Assembly: GCF_902833145.1 (NCBI RefSeq)
Contig: NZ_CADFEN010000011.1
Span: forward strand, 124,001 to 188,000
Direction of reading: 5' to 3'
DNA length: 64,000 nucleotides
Origin: Burkholderia sp. BCC0506
Lineage (GTDB): Bacteria > Pseudomonadota > Gammaproteobacteria > Burkholderiales > Burkholderiaceae
Shown piece after piece: positions 57,136 to 64,000 of this stretch (position 1 is its first letter; the number at the start of each line of letters is the position of its first letter). The notes under the pieces are model-generated. The model saw nothing but the letters and a program-made list of their open reading frames with translations, was not told where the DNA came from and did no database searches. The translations under genes and the position numbers were made by a program.

Positions 57136-57262
57136 AACATTGCTTTAACCAAAAATGACATTCCCGCCCAGTTATGGGGCGGTTTCGTGACAAGAATTCA
57201 GTGCCGGCTACGGCTATCGCCGGGAGAATACTTCGTAACTGGTGGGTTTCGATCGCGCTTTA
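57136..57262 (+). repeat. Conserved upstream element, copy 3 (before adhesin)
   Basis: Shares TTTCGTGACAAGAATTCAGTG exactly (as 20-base core) and GGAGAATACTTC with copies 1 and 2, about 65-70% identical overall by eye. It ends 100 bases before the adhesin start. Confidence 0.8.
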
Positions 57263-57361
57263 CTCACCGTTGGTTCGTCAAGTCCGCTACATGTTGTTTG
57301 TCTAATAAATATGGAGCCGGACTATGGCGGTGATTTTTATGAAATAACGGTGGGTAATTAA

Positions 57362-60300
57362 ATGAATAAGAGTTATAGAACAATCTGGAATGAGGCGCTC
57401 GGAGCCTGGGTCGCTGCCTCGGAAATTGATTTGGCACGGGGAAAGCCGAGTAAGCGTGCGGCAGTCGCGATATTGGCGATGCCGTTGATGTTAGCGTCCC
57501 AGGTAGCATTTGCGCAGTATTCGGGGGGGACGACGTCTTATGCTCAGGCATTTGGTAGTATTGCGATTGGTGGTGGGGGCGGAGGCCCTACCACAATTGC
57601 GCAGGGACAGCAGGATGTGGCAATTGGCTCTCAGGCTAATGCTGATTCTCGGCTGGCTTCCGGTGGTCCTCAGCCCGCTACTGCTGTCGGGTATGCGAGC
57701 TATGCGGTTGTCTATGGGACTGCGCTGGGATCCCAATCCTCAGCTTCCGCTACGAACGCTACCGCGATTGGCGCGCATTCCACAGCGACTGCGTCGAACG
57801 CTACCGCGATCGGCTACGGATCTAGTGCCGGGAACAGCAACGCTGTTGCTCTCGGATCGGGATCGGTGACGTCCGCTGCGGTTGCTACGACGGGTGTTAC
57901 GCTTGACGGAACGACGTATAGCTTCGCCGGAACAACGCCCAGTTCGACGGTGAGCGTAGGCGCAGTTGGCGCAGAAAGAACAATTACTAATGTCGCTGCT
58001 GGGCGGATTACCGCTGCGAGCACTGATGCAGTCAATGGATCTCAGCTTTTCGCTACAAATCAGGCGTTAACAGCAATCGGATCGAATGTGACCAGCCTTT
58101 CTACGGCTGTGGTTACGGCTGTGGCCGCCTCCACTGCTGCGACTAGCTCGGTCACATCACTTTCTACATCGATCAATAGCACAAATAGCTCGGTCTCGTC
58201 GCTGTCGACCGGCCTGAGCGCGACCAACAGCACGGTGAGCTCGCTGTCGACGTCGGCGTCGACGGGGATCAGCACGGCACAAAGCGGGGTGATGTCGCTG
58301 TCGACCGGCCTGAGCGCGACCAACAGCACGGTGAGCTCGCTGTCGACGTCGGCGTCGACGGGGATCAGCACGGCGCAGAGCGGTGTGACTTCGTTGTCGA
58401 CTGGGCTGAGCACGACCAACAGTACGGTGACGTCGCTGTCGACGTCGGCGTCGACGGGGATCAGCACGGCACAAAGTGGCGTCACGTCGTTGTCGACCGG
58501 CCTGAGCACGACCAACAGCTCGGTGAGTTCGCTGTCGACGTCGGCGTCGACGGGCATCAGCACGGCCCAAAGCGGGGTGACGTCGCTGTCGACCGGCTTG
58601 AGCACGACGAACAGCTCGGTGAGTTCGCTGTCGACGTCGGCGTCGACGGGGATCAGCACGGCACAAAGCGGGGTGATGTCGCTGTCGACCGGCCTGAGCA
58701 CGACCAACAGCACAGTCACGTCGCTGTCGACCTCGACGGCATCCAGCGTGGGCTCGCTGTCGACGGGCTTGAGCACGACGAATAGCAATCTGGATTCACT
58801 GTCGACGTCCACGTCGTCGGGTCTGTCGACGGCCAACAGCTCGATCACGTCGCTGTCGACGTCGGCGTCGACGGGGATCAGCACGGCGCAAAGTGGGGTG
58901 ACGTCGCTGTCGACCGGCCTGAGCACGACCAACAGCACGGTCACGTCGCTGTCGACCTCCACGGCATCCAGCATGGGTTCGCTGTCGACGGGCTTGAGCA
59001 CGACGAATAGCAATCTGGATTCACTGTCGACGTCCACATCGTCGGGTCTGTCGACGGCCAACAGCTCGATCACGTCGCTGTCGACGTCGGCGTCGACGGG
59101 GATCAGCACGGCGCAAAGCGGGGTGACGTCGCTGTCGACCGGCCTGAGCACGACCAACAGCACGGTCACGTCGCTGTCGACCTCGACGGCATCCAGCGTG
59201 GGCTCGCTGTCGACGGGCCTGAGCACGACGAACAGCACAGTCACGTCGTTGTCGACCTCGACGGCGTCGAGCGTGGGCTCGCTGTCGACGGGTCTGAGCA
59301 CGACGAACAGCAACGTGGCGTCGCTGTCGACCTCGACGGCATCCAGCGTGGGCTCGCTGTCCACTGGCTTGAGCACGACGAACAGCAACGTGGCGTCGCT
59401 GTCGACCTCCACGGCATCCAGTGTGGGTTCGCTGTCGACGGGCCTGAGCACGACGAACAGCACGGTCACGTCGCTGTCGACCTCGACGGCATCCAGCGTG
59501 GGTTCGCTGTCGACGGGCCTGAGCACGACCAACAGCAATCTGAAGTCGCTGTCGACCTCGACGGCATCCAGCGTGGGCTCGCTGTCGACCGGCTTGAGCA
59601 CGACAAACAGCACCGTGACGTCGTTGTCGACATCAACCTCAAGCAGTGTCAGCTCATTGTCGACGGGCTTGAGCACTACGAACAGCAATGTGGCTTCGTT
59701 GTCTACGTCCACATCGACCGGTCTCAGCTCGACGAATAGCAGCGTTACATCGCTCTCGACGGGCTTGAGCACGACGAATAGTAGCGTTGCCTCGCTTTCG
59801 ACCGGGCTGTCCACAACGGACAACGCCCTGGCATCCCTTTCCACGGCTGTGGCGCCGCTGACGTCGATCAAGACCCAGACCACCGACGGTAGCACTGCGA
59901 TCGGCGCTGGGGCATCAGCCACGCCGAACTCCACCGCGGTGGGCCAAGGTGCCAGCGCCTCGGGGGCAAATTCGACCGCGCTGGGACAGGGAGCAACTGC
60001 ATCCGGGGAAAACTCGACGGCTGAAGGGCAAGGCGCGATTGCCTCCGGGAAAAACTCCAAGGCGAATGGTCAGGCTGCTGCCGCAACCGGCGACAACTCA
60101 ACCGCGTTGGGCCAAGCGGCAACGGCTTCCGGTCTCAACACGTTGGCAGTGGGGCAAGGCAGTACGGCCAGCGCGCCGAATTCCGCTGCAATTGGTGCAG
60201 GTTCGGTAGCTTCACAGCCGAACACCGTTTCCTTCGGCTCCACTGGCCATGAGCGTCGTTTGACAAACGTGGCACCTGGGATCGATGGAACGGACGCCGC

Positions 60301-60577
60301 CAACATGAACCAACTGTGGCGTGTCCAGTCGAGCGTCAACGAGGTGGCACGTCGAGCGTACTCGGGTGTTGCTGCGGCAACCGCGTTGACCATGATTCCG
60401 GAGGTTGATCCTGGAAAAACGATCGCCGTCGGGATTGGGACCGGGAGTTACCAAGGTTACGGGGCAACTGCACTGGGCGTATCGGTGCGATTCAGCGACA
60501 ACCTGAAGGCGAAGCTTGGCGTCGGGATCAGCAGTAGCGGCAGTACGTACGGGGCAGGTGTCTCGTACCAGTGGTAA
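57362..60577 (+). CDS. Trimeric autotransporter adhesin (YadA family)
   Basis: 1071 residues. The extended signal peptide (ESPR) MNKSYRTIWNEALGAWVAAS leads to a cleavage near VAFA-QYS. Residues 55-170 are YadA-like head repeats (TAIGAHSTATASNATAIGYG), with a neck at TDAVNGSQLFATNQAL. Residues about 265-830 are a Ser/Thr-rich stalk of SLSTGLSTTNS units. A second head segment (TALGQGATASGENSTAEGQG) follows, then the C-terminal YadA anchor (about 95 residues) that makes a 12-strand outer-membrane barrel as a trimer, ending VSYQW. Such proteins mediate host-cell or surface adhesion, serum resistance and biofilm formation in the B. cepacia complex. Next to an atypical regulator and DUF2827 proteins. 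Confidence 0.95.
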   Translation: MNKSYRTIWNEALGAWVAASEIDLARGKPSKRAAVAILAMPLMLASQVAFAQYSGGTTSYAQAFGSIAIGGGGGGPTTIAQGQQDVAIGSQANADSRLASGGPQPATAVGYASYAVVYGTALGSQSSASATNATAIGAHSTATASNATAIGYGSSAGNSNAVALGSGSVTSAAVATTGVTLDGTTYSFAGTTPSSTVSVGAVGAERTITNVAAGRITAASTDAVNGSQLFATNQALTAIGSNVTSLSTAVVTAVAASTAATSSVTSLSTSINSTNSSVSSLSTGLSATNSTVSSLSTSASTGISTAQSGVMSLSTGLSATNSTVSSLSTSASTGISTAQSGVTSLSTGLSTTNSTVTSLSTSASTGISTAQSGVTSLSTGLSTTNSSVSSLSTSASTGISTAQSGVTSLSTGLSTTNSSVSSLSTSASTGISTAQSGVMSLSTGLSTTNSTVTSLSTSTASSVGSLSTGLSTTNSNLDSLSTSTSSGLSTANSSITSLSTSASTGISTAQSGVTSLSTGLSTTNSTVTSLSTSTASSMGSLSTGLSTTNSNLDSLSTSTSSGLSTANSSITSLSTSASTGISTAQSGVTSLSTGLSTTNSTVTSLSTSTASSVGSLSTGLSTTNSTVTSLSTSTASSVGSLSTGLSTTNSNVASLSTSTASSVGSLSTGLSTTNSNVASLSTSTASSVGSLSTGLSTTNSTVTSLSTSTASSVGSLSTGLSTTNSNLKSLSTSTASSVGSLSTGLSTTNSTVTSLSTSTSSSVSSLSTGLSTTNSNVASLSTSTSTGLSSTNSSVTSLSTGLSTTNSSVASLSTGLSTTDNALASLSTAVAPLTSIKTQTTDGSTAIGAGASATPNSTAVGQGASASGANSTALGQGATASGENSTAEGQGAIASGKNSKANGQAAAATGDNSTALGQAATASGLNTLAVGQGSTASAPNSAAIGAGSVASQPNTVSFGSTGHERRLTNVAPGIDGTDAANMNQLWRVQSSVNEVARRAYSGVAAATALTMIPEVDPGKTIAVGIGTGSYQGYGATALGVSVRFSDNLKAKLGVGISSSGSTYGAGVSYQW
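58155..59845 (+). repeat. Tandem coding repeats of the adhesin stalk
   Basis: About 1.7 kb built from SLSTGLSTTNSTVT (14 residues) alternating with SLSTSASTGISTAQSGVT (18) and SLSTSTASSVG (11). At DNA level GTCGAC recurs every few dozen bases (tcgctgtcgac). Near-identical units make copy-number change by slippage or recombination likely. Confidence 0.93.
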
Positions 60578-60589
60578 ATCGGTGATTGA

Positions 60590-60626
60590 CTCTCCGGGCG
60601 TGGCTTTCATGCTGCCGCCTGGAGAG
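60590..60626 (+). terminator. Possible terminator of the adhesin gene
   Basis: ctctccgggcg (60590-60600) and cgcctggagag (60616-60626) pair with one mismatch, 13 bases past the stop; the T run is absent. Confidence 0.45.
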
Positions 60627-60791
60627 CCGAAAATCGACATTTCGAGAGATGTCCTTTGTGAAAGGTGAGGGGAGTCGGGCACGTTCCGACATCCCATCGT
60701 ACATCGTTTGCTAATTTTCCTAGTGCGTAGTCGTAGAAACCGGCGCTGCTCTCAGGGGCAGTGATCCGGTATCTAAGCTACGAGAGAATTC

Positions 60792-61943
60792 TTGATGCAG
60801 TCAATGATCGGTCCGCGCTCCAGCAGAAATCGCGATGACCCGTGCCTGGCCGTGGGCATCTCGCTGTTTGCGCGCGATGGTCAGATGATCTGGGAAAACG
60901 GCATCCACCAGAACATCGCGTACCTCGCGATGATGCTCAAACGCTCGGATCGCATCGGCCCCGTCTATTTCCTTAACGGCGGTGACGCCAACGCGCTACC
61001 GGCCGGGCTCGAACTCGACGGCCTCGACATCCCGCTCGTGAAACCTGTCGACGTCACGTACGAGCTCGACGTCGTGATCGAGATGGGCGCGCAATTGCCG
61101 GTCGAATGGATGCGGCACATAAAGGCACTTGGCACGAAGCTCGTTGCATGCTACGTCGGCCATACTTACAGCGGTCTCGCCGAAACTCCGATCTTCGTTA
61201 AGCCGTCGGGACACATCTTCAACGGCACGCAGTTCGACGAAGTGTGGGTACTCGAGAAGTCGCAGAAGATCGACGTGCCCCTCTTGCGCACGCTCACGCG
61301 CGCGCCGGTCTACACGATTCCGCATCTGTGGTCGCCGTACTTCCTCGATCGCCGCATCGCCGCGCTGGCGAGCGAAGGCGTGATGTTCGGCTATCGGCCT
61401 GGCCACCGCTCATGGCATCTCGCTACACTCGAGCCGAACATTTCGGTCGTGAAGTCCTGCCACTATCCGATGCTTGTGTGTGACGAGTTCTATCGTGCGC
61501 ATCCGGATGCGGTGCAACATCTGTTCGTGGTTAACTCCGTGCACATGAAGGCGCATCCGACGTTCGTGCACTTCGCGAACAGCCTCGATCTGGTGCGCCA
61601 ACACAAGGCGACGTTCGAGCAGCGCATGGACCTGCCGGGCTTCATGGCGCTTAACGCGGACGCGGTAGTGTCACATCACTGGGAAAATCCGCAGAACTAT
61701 CTCTATTACGACGTGTTGTATGGCGGGTATCCGCTGATCCACAACTCGACACTGCTGGGCGATGCCGGCTATTACTACCCGGACTTCGATTCCGTCAGTG
61801 GCGCCCATGCGCTACATGATGCGTGGCTGCATCACGACGAGCGGTTCGACGACTATCGCGCGAAAGCGGACCGGTTGCTGCATTCGGTCTCGATCGACAA
61901 CCCCGCGAACCTGGACGCGTTCGTCGCGCGTCTTGTGGCCTGA
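60792..61943 (+). CDS. DUF2827-family protein, glycosyltransferase-like
   Basis: 383 residues (ATG 60792; ATG 60795 also possible). VGISLFARDGQMIWENGIHQ, VVIEMGAQLPVEWMRHIKAL and YDVLYGGYPLIHNSTLLGD are typical of DUF2827; the last segment resembles the donor-site region of GT-B glycosyltransferases. The family is repeatedly found beside trimeric autotransporters in Burkholderia, so modification of the Ser/Thr-rich adhesin stalk is a natural guess. A second member starts at 63207. Confidence 0.82.
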   Translation: MMQSMIGPRSSRNRDDPCLAVGISLFARDGQMIWENGIHQNIAYLAMMLKRSDRIGPVYFLNGGDANALPAGLELDGLDIPLVKPVDVTYELDVVIEMGAQLPVEWMRHIKALGTKLVACYVGHTYSGLAETPIFVKPSGHIFNGTQFDEVWVLEKSQKIDVPLLRTLTRAPVYTIPHLWSPYFLDRRIAALASEGVMFGYRPGHRSWHLATLEPNISVVKSCHYPMLVCDEFYRAHPDAVQHLFVVNSVHMKAHPTFVHFANSLDLVRQHKATFEQRMDLPGFMALNADAVVSHHWENPQNYLYYDVLYGGYPLIHNSTLLGDAGYYYPDFDSVSGAHALHDAWLHHDERFDDYRAKADRLLHSVSIDNPANLDAFVARLVA

Positions 61944-62031
61944 ATTGGAGCTAACGCATGTTGGACTCCAATGCCCGGCAAGCGCCCTGCGGGGCAGGTC
62001 GATCGTCGCCACCCAGCTCTAGGGAGGCGGC

Positions 62032-63144
62032 ATGAGTCACTGCGTAAAGGCGCTGATGCAACCTGCTCTAGAGCCGAATGTAACGTGTCACGCGGATTCG
62101 GACATCAGGACCGCCGGCATGGTGCTGGCGGCGATCGCTCGAGGCAGGGTGATACTGTGTGCTCAGCCGATTGTGAGCGTGCAGGACGATGAACAGGTGT
62201 TGTATCACGAATGCTTGGTACGTATCGTCGGCCCGGACGAATGTCCAATCGCCTATCCATCAGCGTTCATACCTGGTCTGGAACGTCTTGGTCTCATGCG
62301 ATTCCTCGATCGCTATGTCGTGGGCATGGCCATCGAATTCATGGAGTCGAATGTCGATCTGAGCTTGGGCGTCAATATTTCCGCGCAAAGCGCCAATGAT
62401 ATTCAGTGGTGGGAATCAATCCTCCTGCGACTCGAAAGCAGGCCGGAAGTTGCTAGTCGCCTGGTCGTGGAGATTACCGAGACCACGCAACTGTCGTCGG
62501 TGTCAGGGCATATGTTTGTCGAGCGCCTCCAGCGCATCGGTTGCGGTATCGCCGTGGATGACTTCGGTGATGGATTCAGCGTCGAGAATTGCTCCCGAAT
62601 CCCAGCCCCCGATATCGTCAAGATCGCGGGCCGCATGGTACCGACCGATGCCGATGACGGGGTGGCGCACAATCGGTTCAGAAAAATGGTGGCCTGTGCC
62701 CTAAACCATGCAAGGCAAGTGGTGGTAGAGGGTATAGAAAGCGTTGACGAGTTGCGTATGGCCGCGTTCTATGGGGTGCAATGGGTGCAGGGTTACCACA
62801 CGGGCCGGCCCGGGCGATTACGAATGGCGGAATGCTCCGCCGTCGGACCGATAGAAGAATCGATGCGTCAGTTCGAGCGTCTCGCAGATGCATTGATGGA
62901 TCGGCAGGGCGAAAAAAAATCCCGTGACGATGCGAGGCGCGCCTATTCGTTTGGACTGTCATGCAGTTTGTATGGAAGACATTCCGCCATCGCCAAAGGC
63001 TTGCACGATGACCTTATCGATGAGATGCGAATGAACTCAGGTCATTCGAATATATCGGTACCGTTGCTTCAGTGTTTTGTGGTGCTTGGCCGGCTCAATG
63101 GCCGGACATTGGCCGGTTCGTTCGGCCCGGGAGCTTCTTCGTGA
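62032..63144 (+). CDS. EAL-domain c-di-GMP phosphodiesterase-like protein
   Basis: 370 residues from ATG 62032 (GGGAGGCGGC upstream). The signature glutamate is in ECLVRI (variant of EALLR), with LGVNISAQS (Asn), VVEITETTQ (Glu), VDDFGDGFS (Asp-Asp), DIVKIAG (Lys) and VVEGIES (Glu), then VQGYHTGRP. All residues normally required for c-di-GMP hydrolysis appear present. No GGDEF or membrane part; the C-terminal 90 residues are unassigned. It lies between two DUF2827 genes, linking c-di-GMP turnover to the adhesin locus. Confidence 0.88.
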   Translation: MSHCVKALMQPALEPNVTCHADSDIRTAGMVLAAIARGRVILCAQPIVSVQDDEQVLYHECLVRIVGPDECPIAYPSAFIPGLERLGLMRFLDRYVVGMAIEFMESNVDLSLGVNISAQSANDIQWWESILLRLESRPEVASRLVVEITETTQLSSVSGHMFVERLQRIGCGIAVDDFGDGFSVENCSRIPAPDIVKIAGRMVPTDADDGVAHNRFRKMVACALNHARQVVVEGIESVDELRMAAFYGVQWVQGYHTGRPGRLRMAECSAVGPIEESMRQFERLADALMDRQGEKKSRDDARRAYSFGLSCSLYGRHSAIAKGLHDDLIDEMRMNSGHSNISVPLLQCFVVLGRLNGRTLAGSFGPGASS

Positions 63145-63206
63145 CACAAGGCGCCATCGAGGCTGAGTACTGCAATCGCGCGAAGTCGCTCAAACTTGAG
63201 GAAAGC

Positions 63207-64000
63207 ATGGCAAGGTTAAATACTCGCGCAGCGCCGGCTGCCGGGAAAGGTCTCGTCGTCGGCGTGTCGCTGTTCGTGCGCGGCGTAGGCCAGTCGCTGT
63301 GGGAAAACGGCATTTTCCAGAACTGCCTGCTGCTGATCCTGCTGCTGCGCCAGTCGCCGCTCGTCGCGGATGCCGTGATGGTGAACGGCGGGGAACAGGT
63401 CGCCGATCCGCAGATGATGCTCGGCGAGTGGAACGTGCCGCTGCTGTCGATGGACGAAGCGCTCGAGCGCTGCGACGTGCTGATCGAAATGAGCGCGCAG
63501 TTCGGCGCGGACTACCTGCGCGCGTTCCGCGAGCGCGGCGGCAAGGTCGTCACGATGCGGGTCGGCAACGACTACGTGATCGACATCGAACGCGCGATGT
63601 TCGACAAGCCGTCGGGCTTCCTGTTCTCCGGTGCGCCGTACGACGCGGTGTGGACGATTCCCGAGTTCGAGCGCTCGTGCCTGCACTACTACCAGACGGG
63701 CCTGCGCGCGCCGGTCACGATCGTCCCGCACATCTGGCATCCGATGCTGTTCGACAAGGCGCGCGCGACGCTCGGCGACGGTTTGTCGTTCGGCTATCAG
63801 CCCGGCAAGCCGCGCTGGCGCGTGACGATGTTCGAGCCGAACATCTGCATGGTGAAGACGAGCATCATTCCGATGCTCGTGACCGAGGAAGCGTATCGCG
63901 CGAAGCCCGGCTTCCTCGAGTTCGTGCGCGTATGCAACACGCTGCACCTGAAGGAACACGCGACGTTCGTTCACTTCGCGAAGAGCCTCGACATCGTGAA
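63207..64000 (+). CDS. DUF2827-family protein, second copy, 3' end outside window
   Basis: ATG 63207 with TTGAGGAAAG upstream; 264 codons visible. VVGVSLFVRGVGQSLWENGI aligns with the start of the protein at 60792, and VWTIPEFERSCLHYY, IVPHIWHPMLF, and MFEPNICMVKTSIIPMLV follow the same order. Identity with the first copy is moderate, so the duplication is not recent. This copy has the higher GC content of the backbone, unlike the AT-richer adhesin genes. It continues past the window edge. Confidence 0.85.
   Translation, partial: MARLNTRAAPAAGKGLVVGVSLFVRGVGQSLWENGIFQNCLLLILLLRQSPLVADAVMVNGGEQVADPQMMLGEWNVPLLSMDEALERCDVLIEMSAQFGADYLRAFRERGGKVVTMRVGNDYVIDIERAMFDKPSGFLFSGAPYDAVWTIPEFERSCLHYYQTGLRAPVTIVPHIWHPMLFDKARATLGDGLSFGYQPGKPRWRVTMFEPNICMVKTSIIPMLVTEEAYRAKPGFLEFVRVCNTLHLKEHATFVHFAKSLDIV

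Noticed and set aside
58155-59845. CRISPR-like direct repeats
   Set aside because: The repeats are coding, in frame and without unique spacers of constant length; they are adhesin stalk units.
58060-60060. 666-codon open frame on the minus strand opposite the adhesin stalk
   Set aside because: It is the mirror of the Ser/Thr repeat; its product is a monotonous VDSE/VLRPVD repeat without start context, and the plus strand encodes a clear adhesin.

Overview
The window looks like chromosomal DNA of a Burkholderia, most likely of the B. cepacia complex. The evidence is the high GC content, two MspA/OmpC-type Burkholderia porins, an HU protein with a Lys/Ala-rich tail, IS families common in this genus, and a trimeric autotransporter gene set (H-NS-like protein, OmpR-type regulator, adhesin, DUF2827 proteins) of the kind known from this group. 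The replicon cannot be told from the sequence alone.

Left part, about 1-21.1 kb, is ordinary chromosomal backbone. It holds a truncated tandem glycosyltransferase, two acyltransferase-3 genes flanking galU, a tailed HU protein, an AadA-like nucleotidyltransferase, a VOC protein, a porin and a YihY/BrkB membrane protein. A complete formate dehydrogenase-N/selenocysteine block follows: fdnG (in-frame UGA with a SECIS hairpin), fdnH, fdnI, fdhE, selA, selB and selC. selB carries an apparent one-base deletion near its start. A remarkable 284-bp tree of nested perfect inverted repeats lies between fdnI and fdhE and abuts the fdhE ribosome binding site.

Directly after selC (tRNA-Sec) the accessory DNA starts: a broken IS256 fragment, a broken IS110 fragment and an IS5-family element, then a NimT/NimR-like transporter/regulator pair. 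From 25.8 to 52 kb lies a catabolic island. A metallo-beta-lactamase-fold hydrolase and a RidA protein face a MarR regulator. Next comes a complete 2-aminophenol meta-cleavage operon in the gene order amnBACFEDHG, followed by a DMSO-reductase-family molybdoenzyme and a 4-oxalocrotonate tautomerase. Further on are an AraC/XylS regulator, an arylamine N-acetyltransferase, a GlcG/HbpS protein, an azoreductase-like flavoprotein, an NCS1 permease, a cyclase-family amidohydrolase, a porin, a GH3 beta-glucosidase (frameshifted), an exported alpha/beta hydrolase and an SDR. Six copies of one palindrome (core GTACGTRTACGTAC) are scattered through it. Five sit immediately downstream of the -10 box of a good sigma-70 promoter, and the sixth overlaps a TATAAT upstream of marR. 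This points to one repressor, probably the local MarR protein, controlling the whole island.

My best reading is that the island converts a plant-derived or xenobiotic aminophenol precursor to 2-aminophenol and then to pyruvate and acetyl-CoA. Benzoxazolinone/benzoxazinoids fit best: GH3 for the glucoside, an MBL-fold hydrolase for the cyclic carbamate, NAT for aminophenol detoxification and the molybdoenzyme for N-oxygen reduction. The aminophenol part is strong; the upstream substrate is inference.

The right end, 52-64 kb, has an IS3-family element with a broken orfB and a LysR regulator. It continues with an AT-richer adhesin locus: an H-NS-like protein, an OmpR-type regulator whose receiver lacks the phosphoacceptor Asp, a 1071-residue trimeric autotransporter with a long Ser/Thr-rich repeat stalk, two DUF2827 proteins and an EAL-domain protein between them. 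Three copies of a conserved element of about 130 bp precede the H-NS, regulator and adhesin genes, suggesting shared control or descent by duplication.
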